In this document: positions 44,960 through 53,362 of the stretch, piece by piece
How the letters are laid out: every line of letters starts with the position of its first letter
How positions within the stretch are numbered: position 1 is the stretch's first letter
DNA from: Sinomonas mesophila
GTDB lineage: Bacteria; Actinomycetota; Actinomycetes; Actinomycetales; Micrococcaceae
Direction: 5' to 3'
Length of the DNA stretch: 64,000 bases
NCBI RefSeq assembly: GCF_001999765.1
Contig: NZ_KV908330.1
Coordinates: 44,921-108,920, forward strand
Translations under genes and position numbers: made by a program
Notes under the pieces: model-generated
Databases searched by the model: none
The model's input: the letters and a program-made list of their open reading frames with translations, nothing else
Told to the model about the DNA's origin: nothing

Positions 44960-45051
44960 GGCCGCCACGCTGACCGCCGCGCGGCCTCGTGCCTGCGTCC
45001 CCGTGCAACGCCTGACGCAAGGGTCAGGCCGCCACGCTGACCGCCGCGCGG
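44960..45051. repeat. 25-bp direct repeat at and beyond the FMN-reductase 3' end
   Basis: The 25 bases at 45027-45051 encode the last residues of the FMN reductase; an identical copy lies at 44960-44984, 67 bp downstream of them. The copy sits in a possible terminator hairpin (GAGGCCGC 44958-44965 with GCGGCCTC 44981-44988). It looks like a short duplication from the gene end. Confidence 0.75.
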
Positions 45052-45599
45052 ACCGGCTCGAGGGCCTTGGCCCAGATCAGGAGCTGGTCGAGCATCGGGT
45101 CGACCGAGGCGGCCTGGCGCTCGGTCGGCGCGAACTCCGCGAAGTCCTTGAAGTCGGTGAAGAGGGAGAACATCCCCGTCTTCTGGACGTGGGCGACCTG
45201 GAGCTCGGAGAGGATGCCCCGCAGGTGCTCGGCGGCGCGGACACCGAAGGCCGAGCCGTAGGAGACGATGCCCGCGGCCTTGTTGGCGAACTCCGCGTTG
45301 AGGTAGGAGAGCGCGTTGGCGAGGGCCGGGGCGATGGAGTGGTTGTACTCGGGGGTGACGAAGACGTAGCCGTCGAACTCGTCGATGCGGGCCGAGAACT
45401 CCTTCGTGGCCTCATGGCCGTAGGACTGGTAGGCGGCCGGCATGGCCTCGTTCAGGAGCGGGAGGTTGAAGTCGGCGATGTCGACGAGCTCAAACTCGGC
45501 CTCGGTGCGCTGCTGGGCGCGCTCGAGCACCCACTCAGCGACCTGCTGGTTATTGCGGCCGGGGCGGGTGCTGCCTGTGACGATCGCGATCTTGGTCAT
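45024..45599 (-). CDS. NADPH-dependent FMN reductase
   Basis: 191 residues of the flavodoxin-like FMN reductase family. The FMN phosphate loop is GSTRPGRNNQQVAEW, and later loops are VTPEYNHSIAPALANALSYL and SYGSAFGVRAAEHLRGIL. It reduces FMN or quinones with NAD(P)H. It is divergent from a MarR regulator, and a TTGA-N4-TCAA site lies beside each gene's start, so MarR control is likely. The start ATG has AGGAG at standard spacing. Confidence 0.9.
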   Translation of the reverse strand: MTKIAIVTGSTRPGRNNQQVAEWVLERAQQRTEAEFELVDIADFNLPLLNEAMPAAYQSYGHEATKEFSARIDEFDGYVFVTPEYNHSIAPALANALSYLNAEFANKAAGIVSYGSAFGVRAAEHLRGILSELQVAHVQKTGMFSLFTDFKDFAEFAPTERQAASVDPMLDQLLIWAKALEPVRAAVSVAA

Positions 45600-45612
45600 G
45601 TCGGTCTCCTAA

Positions 45613-45624
45613 TTGACGCATCAA
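45613..45624. promoter_or_regulatory. MarR-type operator site 1 (TTGACGCATCAA)
   Basis: Short palindrome TTGA-CGCA-TCAA at 45613-45624, 14 bp ahead of the FMN reductase start. It has the same half-sites as site 2 on the other side of the divergent promoter. Confidence 0.6.
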
Positions 45625-45659
45625 TCAAAGTTGATGGCTCCACTGAAGCACAGGCATAA

Positions 45660-45671
45660 TTGATGTGTCAA
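45660..45671. promoter_or_regulatory. MarR-type operator site 2 (TTGATGTGTCAA)
   Basis: Short palindrome TTGA-TGTG-TCAA at 45660-45671, 28 bp ahead of the MarR start. Having one site at each divergent gene fits autoregulation plus control of the reductase. Confidence 0.6.
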
Positions 45672-45698
45672 ACAAAGAAGCCATGTGGAGGAGGGGTC

Positions 45699-46232
45699 GT
45701 GACCAGGCCTGCGGAGATGCCCGAGGAGCCGCGCTGGCTCGACGAGGACGAGCGCGACGTGTGGCTCGCCCTCCGGCGGCTCCTGTGGGGGCTGCCGCCG
45801 GCGATCGACCGGCAGCTCACGCGTGACTCGCGCCTCTCCGCGCCCGAATACTCGGTCCTGGCCACGCTGTCGGGGTGCTCAGACGGCGTCCTGCGCTCGG
45901 GCATCGCGGCCCAGGAGCTCGGCTGGGAGCGCAGCCGTCTCTCGCACCTCCTGCGCAGGATGGAGGCCAAGGGGCTCATCTTGCGCACATGCTCGCCAGA
46001 GGACGCGCGCGGTCAGGACGTCCACATGACGGATGAGGGGCGGGCCGCGATGATCGAGGCCGCCCCGGGCCACCTCGAGTTCGTCCGCAGCACCGTCTTC
46101 GACCCGCTCACTCAGGAGCAGCAGGCCCTGCTCCGGGAGGCCTGCGAACGCATCGTGGATGCGATCAGCCAGGCAGAAGCCGCGGCGGGCGCCGAGCACC
46201 TCACCGACCGGGAAGTCCGCGTGGAGGCCTGA
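45699..46232 (+). CDS. MarR family regulator
   Basis: 177 residues from GTG 45699, just downstream of GGAGGAGG. A frame to 45660 would run over an operator. The winged helix covers about residues 50-115 (LSAPEYSVLATLSGC, GIAAQELGWERSRLSHLLRR, MEAKGLILRTCSPEDARGQ). The family usually releases DNA on binding phenols or on oxidation. It is divergent from the FMN reductase, with operator sites at both starts, so it probably represses that enzyme and itself. Confidence 0.9.
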   Translation: MTRPAEMPEEPRWLDEDERDVWLALRRLLWGLPPAIDRQLTRDSRLSAPEYSVLATLSGCSDGVLRSGIAAQELGWERSRLSHLLRRMEAKGLILRTCSPEDARGQDVHMTDEGRAAMIEAAPGHLEFVRSTVFDPLTQEQQALLREACERIVDAISQAEAAAGAEHLTDREVRVEA

Positions 46233-46250
46233 GCCGCCCCGAGGTCGTGA

Positions 46251-46310
46251 CGCAGGCCCCCACCTCGACGTCACAGGCCCCCACCCCAGCGACACAGGCC
46301 CCCACCTCGC
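46251..46310. repeat. Second triple 21-bp repeat (CAGGCCCCCACC core)
   Basis: CAGGCCCCCACC occurs at 46253, 46274 and 46295, an exact 21-bp period, in the 97-bp gap between the MarR and TIGR01777 genes. The core differs from the triple 21-bp repeat at 41560-41622, though both carry CCACCTC or TCACCTC. Confidence 0.7.
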
Positions 46311-46329
46311 GGCTGGCTAGACTGGCGGC

Positions 46330-47742
46330 GTGACCTGGCAGCGCAGCGCATCCCAGTGGTTCCGCCTTCCCGCCGATCGCCTGTGGGCGGTCCTGTCCCG
46401 GCTCGAGCGGTGGCCCGAATGGAATCCGGCCATCGGTGCGGCCTCCCTCGACGGGGTCCTCCGGGAGGGCGCGCAGGGCAGCTACTCGCCCGCCCACCGG
46501 CTGGTGGGCCCGCTGCACCGCCGCACTGCACCCCCGTTCACGGTCACCGGCGTCGAGTCCGGGAGGCGGCTGGCCTTCCGGCAGGGGCAGCCCGGTGGCG
46601 GCCAGAACGTCGAATGGACGCTCGAGGAAGGCGACGGCGGGACGGTCTTCACCCAGCGCGTCGCCCTCGAGGGGCCGCTCGCGCAGCCTTTCGGCCTCAC
46701 GGCCGGCGAGCCGCTTGTGCGGCGCTTCGAGGCGCAATGCGCGCGCCTGTACCGGCTCGCCGCCTCCCCCAGCTCACCCGGAGGGAGCGCGACGGACGAC
46801 GGCGACGGGCGGGGGAGGCTGTTCGCGATCGCGGGCGGATCGGGATTGCTCGGGACGCTGCTCGCCTCGGACCTCGTGCGCGACGGCCATCGCGTCGCCG
46901 TCCTGACCCGCTCCCCCTCGGCGTCACCCTTCGAGCAGATCGCCTGGGACGGCCGCAGCCAGGGGGCCTGGGCAGAGCGCCTCGGTTCCGAGCCGCGCCT
47001 CTCGGTCGTCAACCTCGCGGGGACGAGCATGGACCGGCCCGGCACCGAGGAGAACCTGGCCATGCTCACGGCGAGCCGCGTCGAGCCGACCCGCGCCCTC
47101 GTCGAGGCCAGCCGCCGATGGGAGCGCCCGGCGGAGCGCTGGCTCCAGCAGAGCGGCACGGGCATCTACGGCGCGACCGACGGGCCGGCCGACGAATCAG
47201 CGCCCCTGCCGGTCGTCCCGGGCCTGCCGGCCGTGGCCCGCGACTGGGAGGCATCCGTCGACGGCTCGAACGCCGCTCACCTCAACGTCGTGCGCTCCGG
47301 CGTCGTGCTCCACCGCGATGCGCCCTTGATGGCCCGCCTCACGGTCCCGGCCCGCCTCGGGGCCGGCGGACACCAGGGCACGGGCGGGCAGTACATGAGC
47401 TGGATCCACGCGACCGACTGGGTGCGCGCCGCCCGCGCGGTCCTCGGCCTCTCCCCCGCGGCCGGCGAGCGCCCCGTCGACGTGCCGGCCGGCGTCGTCA
47501 ACGCCACGGCGCCCTTCCCGGTCCAGAACAGCGAACTCATGGCGCGCCTGCGCGACCTCGTCGGGGTGCCCGTCGGCATCCCCGCACCGGAGCCGCTCCT
47601 GCGCGTCGCCGCGGCCGTGCTGCGGACCAACCCGGACCTCGTCCTCGAGGACATCCGCGCCGTCCCTGCCGTGCTCCAGGCCGCGGGGTTCACCTTCGCC
47701 TACCCGCGCCTCGGCGACGCCCTCGCCGAGCTCGGCTCGTAG
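46330..47742 (+). CDS. TIGR01777 family epimerase with N-terminal SRPBCC domain
   Basis: 470 residues from GTG 46330. Residues 1-150 resemble a SRPBCC/START-like lipid-binding fold (SASQWFRLPADRLWAVLSRL, WPEWNPAIG). Residues 160-460 form an SDR/epimerase domain, with IAGGSGLLGTLLASDLVRDG and RLSVVNLAGTSMD, and a DUF1731-type C-terminus ending LEDIRAVPAVLQAAGFTFAY. The SRPBCC-SDR fusion is a recognised arrangement in actinobacteria. No clear YxxxK is seen, which is usual for TIGR01777 proteins. The substrate is unknown. Confidence 0.87.
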   Translation: MTWQRSASQWFRLPADRLWAVLSRLERWPEWNPAIGAASLDGVLREGAQGSYSPAHRLVGPLHRRTAPPFTVTGVESGRRLAFRQGQPGGGQNVEWTLEEGDGGTVFTQRVALEGPLAQPFGLTAGEPLVRRFEAQCARLYRLAASPSSPGGSATDDGDGRGRLFAIAGGSGLLGTLLASDLVRDGHRVAVLTRSPSASPFEQIAWDGRSQGAWAERLGSEPRLSVVNLAGTSMDRPGTEENLAMLTASRVEPTRALVEASRRWERPAERWLQQSGTGIYGATDGPADESAPLPVVPGLPAVARDWEASVDGSNAAHLNVVRSGVVLHRDAPLMARLTVPARLGAGGHQGTGGQYMSWIHATDWVRAARAVLGLSPAAGERPVDVPAGVVNATAPFPVQNSELMARLRDLVGVPVGIPAPEPLLRVAAAVLRTNPDLVLEDIRAVPAVLQAAGFTFAYPRLGDALAELGS

Positions 47743-47774
47743 CGCAGGCCCGGGGCCCACAGGGCGGCCTCCGG

Positions 47775-48320
47775 CTACCAGGCGTGCGGCGCAGGACGCC
47801 GTGCGCCCGGCAGTGCGTTCTCCAGGCGCCAGGCGTGCAGGAACTCAGGCAGGACGAGGTCCGCGGGCGGCTCGCCGATCTCTGCGAAGATCTCCTCGTT
47901 GGGCACCGGGCCCGACGGGGAGACGAGGCGCGTGGCGATGTAGGCGCGCGCGTAGACTTCGCCCCCTGCGACCATGCGCTGCTCGAAGAAGATCGCCTTC
48001 TCGTCCGTGCCGATGATGCGCGTCTCGATCGAGTAGCGCTGCCACAGCTGGAGCGACCGCCGGAACGCGATGGTCTCGAGGCTCACCACCGGGCTCCAGC
48101 CCTTCGCGCGCATCCTGTCCCACGCCCCCGATCGGACCATGAGGTCGAAGCGGCCCAAGTCCATGAGCGAGAGGTACATGCCGTTGTTCACGTGCCAGGC
48201 GATATCGATGTCCGTCGGGAGGACGCGCAGCGGCAGCGAGGAGATGCCCCACAGGCTCAGCTGCGGACGGCGGCGGGCGGCGACGAGCAGGCGGAGCGTG
48301 CGCAGGAGGAGGTGCATCAT
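47775..48320 (-). CDS. Thioesterase family protein (hotdog fold)
   Basis: 181 residues. The hotdog-fold core shows DIDIAWHVNNGMYLSLMDLG, in which D(I/V)xxHVNNxxY is the thioesterase signature, then RFDLMVRSGAWDRMRAKGW and VVSLETIAFRRSLQLW. It resembles the THEM6/acyl-ACP thioesterase-like group and should hydrolyse an acyl-thioester. It is divergent from the propionate regulator, and the GntR operator lies between them. Confidence 0.85.
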   Translation of the reverse strand: MMHLLLRTLRLLVAARRRPQLSLWGISSLPLRVLPTDIDIAWHVNNGMYLSLMDLGRFDLMVRSGAWDRMRAKGWSPVVSLETIAFRRSLQLWQRYSIETRIIGTDEKAIFFEQRMVAGGEVYARAYIATRLVSPSGPVPNEEIFAEIGEPPADLVLPEFLHAWRLENALPGARRPAPHAW

Positions 48321-48360
48321 CCCATGTTACTCCTAGGTAAGAAGGCGCCAACGGCGGATT

Positions 48361-48421
48361 TGTATACATTGACCTGGGACAAACCCTTGAGTTCTCCTCT
48401 CGAAGCGTGCCAATGTATACA
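48361..48421. promoter_or_regulatory. Operator pair of the propionate regulator (TGTATACATTG / CAATGTATACA)
   Basis: An 11-bp exact inverted repeat with arms at 48361-48371 and 48411-48421, 39 bp apart. Each arm carries the palindrome TGTATACA. A TTGACC hexamer (48369-48374) overlaps the first arm and could be the -35 of the GntR-prp promoter. The second arm lies 30 bp before the regulator start. Autorepression relieved by a propionate intermediate is an inference. Confidence 0.65.
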
Positions 48422-48451
48422 TGAATCGGGGAGGGCGAGGGAGGAGAGCGC

Positions 48452-49123
48452 ATGAAGGCCAGCGACCGCGCCTACGCGGCGCTCCGCGACGACATCCTCC
48501 AGTGGCGCTTGGTCCCGGGGACGGTCCTCGGAGAAGTCGAGCAGGCCGAGCGGCTCGGGGTCTCGCGCACCCCCCTGCGCGAGGCGCTCGCGCGGCTCAC
48601 GGCGGATGGCCTCGCCGCCGCCCAGCGGGGCCGCGGCGTCGTCGTGAGCGACATCTCGCTCGAGCACCTCGACGAGCTCTTCGAGCTGCGGGAGGCACTC
48701 GAGTCCAAGGCAGCGGCCCTCGCCGCGCAGCGAGGGGACCGCGAGCGCTTCGCCGGCCTGCGCGACGCCTTTGCGGCCGCCGGCGCCCTGGTGACCGATG
48801 ACGACCCGCAGCGGCACGAGTACTACGCCCTCGCGGCCGAGCTCGATGCGGAAGTCGACGCCGCGATCGCCAACTCCTACCTGAGCCAGGCCCTGGCGAG
48901 CCTGCGCGTGCACCTCGCGCGCGTGCGCCGCCTCGCGAAGGACGACGGCGCGCGGCTGCGCCAGGCCGCCGTCGAGCACGCGGCGATCGCCGGCGCGATC
49001 GCCGACGGCAACCCGCAGCTCGCCGCGGCGGCCACCGCGGTCCACCTGAGCAGCAGCCTGCAGCACATCAAGGCCACCCACAGCGACACCACCCCACCAC
49101 CAGGAGAGGCTTCCCATGGTTGA
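48452..49123 (+). CDS. GntR/FCD regulator heading the 2-methylcitrate operon
   Basis: 223 residues. The GntR helix-turn-helix covers residues 8-65 ([40 protein letters not shown]). The FCD effector domain follows ([20 protein letters not shown]). It overlaps the prpD start by eight bases (ATG 49116 inside its last codons), so regulator and enzymes form one operon. Operator arms TGTATACATTG lie in its promoter. It probably responds to 2-methylcitrate or propionyl-CoA, as known for Prp regulators of other families, although those are usually not FCD-GntR. Confidence 0.9.
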   Translation: MKASDRAYAALRDDILQWRLVPGTVLGEVEQAERLGVSRTPLREALARLTADGLAAAQRGRGVVVSDISLEHLDELFELREALESKAAALAAQRGDRERFAGLRDAFAAAGALVTDDDPQRHEYYALAAELDAEVDAAIANSYLSQALASLRVHLARVRRLAKDDGARLRQAAVEHAAIAGAIADGNPQLAAAATAVHLSSSLQHIKATHSDTTPPPGEASHG

Positions 49124-50636
49124 GATGCACCACGTCCGCGTCTACCGCAGCGAGGAGAACCTGCCCCGCGAGGGCCAGCTCGCCTATCGGATCGCACAGG
49201 TTGCGGCCGACCCGGTCGAGGTCGCGCCCGAGGTGGCCGAGATGGTCATCAACCGCATCATCGACAACGCCGCCGTCGCGATCGCGTCGCTCAACCGGGC
49301 CCCCATCGTCGCGGCCCGCGCGCAGGCGCTGGCCCACGCGCCGTCGTCCGGCGGCCGCGGCGCCCTCGTGTTCGGCATCGACGAGCGAGTCTCGCCCGAG
49401 TGGGCGGCGTGGGCCAACGGCGTCGCCGTGCGCGAGCTCGACTACCACGACACCTTCCTCGCCGCCGACTACTCGCACCCCGGCGACAACATCCCCCCGA
49501 TCCTCGCCGTGGCCCAGCACGTCGGCGCGAGCGGGCGGGACCTCGTCCGCGGGCTCGCGACCGGCTACGAGATCCAGGTCGACCTGGTGAAGGCGATCAG
49601 CCTGCACCAGCACAAGATCGACCACGTCGCCCACCTCGGCCCGGCCGCGGCCGCCGGGATCGGCACCCTCCTGGGCTTGGACGTCGAGACGGTCTTCCAG
49701 GCCGTGGGGCAGGCCCTGCACACGACGACGGCGACGCGCCAGTCGCGCAAGGGCGAGATCTCGACCTGGAAGGCGCACGCCCCCGCCTTCGCGGGCAAAA
49801 TGGCCGTCGAGGCCGTGGACCGCGCGATGCGGGGCCAGACCTCCCCCGTCCCGATCTACGAGGGCGAGGACGGCGTCATCGCATGGCTCCTCGACGGCCC
49901 GGACGCGTCCTACGAGGTCCCGCTCCCCGCGCCCGGGGAGGCCAAGCGGGCAATCCTGGACACATACACGAAGGAGCACTCGGCCGAGTACCAGGCCCAG
50001 GCGTGGATCGACCTGGCCCGGAAGCTCCACGCGGAGCACCCCGAGGCCACGGACCCGGAGAAGGTGGCCGGCATCCTCATCCGGACCAGCCACCACACGC
50101 ACTACGTCATCGGCTCGGGCGCGAACGACCCGCAGAAGTACGATCCGACGGCCTCGCGCGAGACCCTCGACCACTCGATCCCGTACATCTTCGCCGTCGC
50201 CCTGCAGGACGGCGCGTGGCACCACGTGGACTCCTACACGCCCGAGCGGGCCTCCCGCCCGGACACCGTGGCCCTGTGGCACAAGGTCACGACCGAGGAG
50301 GACCCCGAGTGGACGCGCCGGTACCACTCGCTCGACATCGAGGAGAAGGCCTTCGGCGGCTCAGTCGTCATCACGATGGCCGACGGGACCGTGATCGAGG
50401 ACGAGATCGCGGTGGCCGACGCCCACCCGCTCGGCGCCCGCCCCTTCGGCCGCGCGGAGTACATCGCGAAGTTCCGTGCCCTCGCCTCCGACTCGGTCGC
50501 CCCAGAGGAGGTCGAGCGGTTCCTCGGCGCCGTCCAGCGCCTCCCCGAGCTCGGCGCCGGTGAGCTCGATGCGCTGAACATCACCGCGAAGGACGGCGTC
50601 ATCGACCTCGCCGCGGCGCCGAAGGGCCTGTTCTGA
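49116..50636 (+). CDS. prpD: 2-methylcitrate dehydratase
   Basis: 506 residues of the MmgE/PrpD family. The N-terminus is [20 protein letters not shown], and conserved segments include [40 protein letters not shown] and [20 protein letters not shown]. It dehydrates 2-methylcitrate to 2-methyl-cis-aconitate. It has AGGAGAGG before its ATG and lies inside the regulator's 3' end. The next gene follows 16 bp after the stop. A role in propionate or odd-chain degradation follows from prpB and prpC downstream. Confidence 0.95.
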   Translation: MVEMHHVRVYRSEENLPREGQLAYRIAQVAADPVEVAPEVAEMVINRIIDNAAVAIASLNRAPIVAARAQALAHAPSSGGRGALVFGIDERVSPEWAAWANGVAVRELDYHDTFLAADYSHPGDNIPPILAVAQHVGASGRDLVRGLATGYEIQVDLVKAISLHQHKIDHVAHLGPAAAAGIGTLLGLDVETVFQAVGQALHTTTATRQSRKGEISTWKAHAPAFAGKMAVEAVDRAMRGQTSPVPIYEGEDGVIAWLLDGPDASYEVPLPAPGEAKRAILDTYTKEHSAEYQAQAWIDLARKLHAEHPEATDPEKVAGILIRTSHHTHYVIGSGANDPQKYDPTASRETLDHSIPYIFAVALQDGAWHHVDSYTPERASRPDTVALWHKVTTEEDPEWTRRYHSLDIEEKAFGGSVVITMADGTVIEDEIAVADAHPLGARPFGRAEYIAKFRALASDSVAPEEVERFLGAVQRLPELGAGELDALNITAKDGVIDLAAAPKGLF

Positions 50637-50652
50637 TGGAGGCTTCCCTCTG

Positions 50653-51570
50653 ATGCTGTACTCGCACGCCACCTCGGAGCAGAAGCGGCTCCGGCTCCGA
50701 GAGGCCCTCGCCTCCAGCACCATCCAGCAGTTCCCAGGGGCGTTCAACCCGCTCTCCGCCAGGCTCATCGAGGAGAAGGGCTTCCCCGGCGTCTACATCT
50801 CCGGGGCCGTGCTCGCCAACGACCTCGGCCTGCCCGACATCGGCCTCACGACCCTCACCGAGGTCGCGACCCGCGCCGGGCAGATCGCCCGCATGACCGA
50901 GCTGCCCGCGATCGTCGACGCCGACACGGGCTTCGGCGAGCCCATGAACGTCGCCCGCACCGTCCAGGAGCTGGAGAACGCCGGGCTCGCCGGCTGCCAC
51001 ATCGAGGACCAGGTCAACCCCAAGCGGTGCGGCCACCTCGACGGGAAGTCCGTCGTCGACCTCGCCACCGCGCTCCAGCGCATCCGGGCCGCCGCCGACG
51101 CCCGCCGGGATCCGAACTTCCTCATCATGGCCCGCACCGACGTCCGCGCGACGGAGGACGGCGCGGCGGGGCTCCGCGCCGCCGTCGACCGCGCCAAGGC
51201 GCTCGTCGACGCGGGCGCCGACGCGATCTTCCCCGAGGCGATGGGGACGCTCGAGGAGTTCGCGGCCATCCGCGAGGCCGTCGAGGTGCCGATCCTGGCC
51301 AACATGACCGAGTTCGGCAAGAGCCGCCTGTTCACGGTCCAGGAGCTCGCCGGCGTGGGCGTGAACCTCGTGATCTACCCGGTCACCCTCCTGCGCATTG
51401 CGATGGGCGCTGCAGAACGTACTCTGGAGTCAATCGCCGACGACGGCACGCAGGAGGCCCAGGTCGAGAACATGCTCACACGCTCGAGGCTCTACGAGCT
51501 GGTGGACTACGAGGCGTACAACCGCTTCGACACCGGCGTCTTCAACTTCCAGGTCCCCGGCCGCTTCTGA
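50653..51570 (+). CDS. prpB: 2-methylisocitrate lyase
   Basis: 305 residues of the ICL/PEP mutase family. PGAFNPLSARLIEEKGFPGV, the DADTGFGEP loop and the catalytic KRCGH (in NPKRCGHLDGKSVV) are present. It splits 2-methylisocitrate into pyruvate and succinate. It lies between prpD and prpC with short gaps. The second ribosome-binding site is GATGGAGG. Confidence 0.96.
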   Translation: MLYSHATSEQKRLRLREALASSTIQQFPGAFNPLSARLIEEKGFPGVYISGAVLANDLGLPDIGLTTLTEVATRAGQIARMTELPAIVDADTGFGEPMNVARTVQELENAGLAGCHIEDQVNPKRCGHLDGKSVVDLATALQRIRAAADARRDPNFLIMARTDVRATEDGAAGLRAAVDRAKALVDAGADAIFPEAMGTLEEFAAIREAVEVPILANMTEFGKSRLFTVQELAGVGVNLVIYPVTLLRIAMGAAERTLESIADDGTQEAQVENMLTRSRLYELVDYEAYNRFDTGVFNFQVPGRF

Positions 51571-51632
51571 GCCGCCGGGACCACGGACGGCCAGTCCCGC
51601 CGACTTGCCTGACCCGACAAAGGAGTCCTCAT

Positions 51633-52784
51633 ATGTCACAGGTGCCCAACACCGACGAGATCAAGAAGGGCCTCGCCGGGGTGGTGGTGGACTACACCGC
51701 CATCTCCAAGGTCAACCCCGACAGCAACTCGCTGCTGTACCGCGGCTACCCCGTGCAGGAGCTCGCCGCCCGCTGCAGCGTCGAGGAGGTCGCCTATCTC
51801 CTCTGGCACGGCGACCTGCCGACGCCCGAACAGCTCGCCGACTTCGAGCGGCGCGAGCGGGCCGGGCGCTCCCTCGATCCTCTGCTCAAGCACGTCGTGG
51901 ACGAGCTGCCGGCCGGCACCCACCCCATGGACGTGTGCCGCACCGCGGCGAGCGTCCACGGGGCACGCCACCCGAAGGCTGAGGACTCCTCCCGCGAGGC
52001 CAACCTCGAGAAGGCCTTGGAGCTCTTCGCCGCGATGCCCGCCGTCGTCGCCTACGACCAGCGCCGCCGCCGCGGCCAAGAGCCGGTCGAGCCCCGCGAC
52101 GACCTCGGGTACGCCGCGAACTTCCTCTGGATGGCCTTCGGCGAGGAGGCGGCACCGGAGGTCCTCCACGCCTTCGAGGTGTCGATGATCCTCTACGCCG
52201 AGCACTCGTTCAACGCCTCCACGTTCACCGCCCGCGTCGTGACCTCGACCCTCTCGGACCTGCACTCCGCCGTCACGGCGGCGATCGGCGCCCTCAAGGG
52301 CCCGCTGCACGGCGGGGCGAACGAGGCCGTCATGGAGACCTTCGAGAAGATCGGGATCCGCGCGGACGAGACGCACGAGCAGGCCAAGGCCCGGGCCAAG
52401 GCCTGGATGGATGCTGCCCTGGCCGAGAAGAAGAAGATCATGGGGTTCGGCCACCGCGTCTACAAGCACGGCGACTCGCGCGTGCCCACGATGAAGGCCG
52501 CGCTCGACGATCTGATCGCCTTCTACGGCCGGCCCGAGATCCTCGGGCTGTACGACGGGCTCGAGCAGGCCATGGACGAGGCCAAGGGCATCAAGCCCAA
52601 CCTCGACTACCCGACGGGCCCCGCCTACCACCTCATGGGCTTCGACATCCCCACGTTCACGCCGCTCTTCGTCGCGAGCCGGATCGTCGGCTGGACCGCG
52701 CACGTGATCGAGCAGCTCGAGAACAACTCGCTCATCCGTCCGCTCAGCGCCTACAACGGCCCGGACGAGCGCCACCTCGACTGA
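51633..52784 (+). CDS. prpC: 2-methylcitrate synthase
   Basis: 383 residues of the citrate synthase fold. Key segments are SLLYRGYPVQELAARCSVEE, the active-site histidine region EHSFNASTFTARVVTSTLSD, the second histidine MGFGHRVYKHGD and the aspartate in KPNLDYPTG. It condenses propionyl-CoA with oxaloacetate. The short form with the N-terminal DEIKKGLAGVVVDYTAIS is typical of PrpC, which often has some citrate synthase activity as well. AAAGGAG precedes the ATG. It ends the operon; prpE (propionyl-CoA synthetase) is not present here. Confidence 0.95.
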   Translation: MSQVPNTDEIKKGLAGVVVDYTAISKVNPDSNSLLYRGYPVQELAARCSVEEVAYLLWHGDLPTPEQLADFERRERAGRSLDPLLKHVVDELPAGTHPMDVCRTAASVHGARHPKAEDSSREANLEKALELFAAMPAVVAYDQRRRRGQEPVEPRDDLGYAANFLWMAFGEEAAPEVLHAFEVSMILYAEHSFNASTFTARVVTSTLSDLHSAVTAAIGALKGPLHGGANEAVMETFEKIGIRADETHEQAKARAKAWMDAALAEKKKIMGFGHRVYKHGDSRVPTMKAALDDLIAFYGRPEILGLYDGLEQAMDEAKGIKPNLDYPTGPAYHLMGFDIPTFTPLFVASRIVGWTAHVIEQLENNSLIRPLSAYNGPDERHLD

Positions 52785-52820
52785 GCCGAACCGCGGAGGG
52801 ATGGACCGCGGCTGGGGAGG

Positions 52821-53312
52821 TCAGGGGCCGCCGAGGACGGCGAAGCGCGCCACCGTCTCGTTGTCCTCGGCCATCTCCACCAGGAATGCTGGCAGTCTGC
52901 CCACGGACCCGGCCAGGACGATCGGGAGCCAGTGGTCGGCGTCCTGCCACATGTGCGCGACGGGCAGGGCGTCGGCCGGGTACCAGCTCGGCTCGATCTC
53001 CTCGGTCTCGCACACCTCGCCGGACCAGCGCGTGCATGTGAACATCGTGCACTGCATGTCCCACTCCGGGCGGGCCGGAAAGCGGAAGTCGACCGTCCCG
53101 GCGGGGACGACGTGTGCGGCGTCGAGCTCGACACACGCCTCCTCGGCCAGCTCGCGGCGCGCCGCCTCCGCCGCCGTCTCCCCCGGCTCGATGTGCCCGC
53201 CGAGGCCGACGACCTTGCCGCGGCCGAACCCGCGCTTCTTCCGGCCCAGGAGCACCTCGCGCCCGGCCGGCCCCTCGCGCAGGAGGAAGCAGAGGGCGAC
53301 CGGGGCGCCCAT
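52821..53312 (-). CDS. NUDIX hydrolase (MutT/8-oxo-dGTP type)
   Basis: 163 residues. The Nudix box runs GGHIEPGETAAEAARRELAE then EACVEL, where the last glycine of the canonical GX5EX7REUXEEXGU is cysteine. The acidic catalytic residues are intact. KKRGFGRGKVVGLGGHIEPG before it favours the MutT/MTH1-like oxidised-nucleotide group. Its ATG is in a duplicated TGATGGG segment at the end of xerD, so a short ORF separates it from xerD. Transcription is likely joined to xerD. Confidence 0.85.
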   Translation of the reverse strand: MGAPVALCFLLREGPAGREVLLGRKKRGFGRGKVVGLGGHIEPGETAAEAARRELAEEACVELDAAHVVPAGTVDFRFPARPEWDMQCTMFTCTRWSGEVCETEEIEPSWYPADALPVAHMWQDADHWLPIVLAGSVGRLPAFLVEMAEDNETVARFAVLGGP

Positions 53313-53362
53313 CAGCCGCGCGCCCTGTAGAACACAGCGGCACCCATCAGCCGCGCGCCCTG
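53308..53362 (-). repeat. Duplicated 20-bp segment creating a mini-ORF between xerD and nudix
   Basis: The 20 bases at 53343-53362 (end of xerD with its TGATGGG) recur exactly at 53308-53327, a 35-bp offset. On the minus strand the xerD stop TGA overlaps an ATG that would encode the 11-residue [11 protein letters not shown], which ends in a copy of the same TGATGGG that opens the NUDIX gene. A slipped or staggered duplication that preserves the TGATG coupling is the simplest explanation. Confidence 0.75.
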
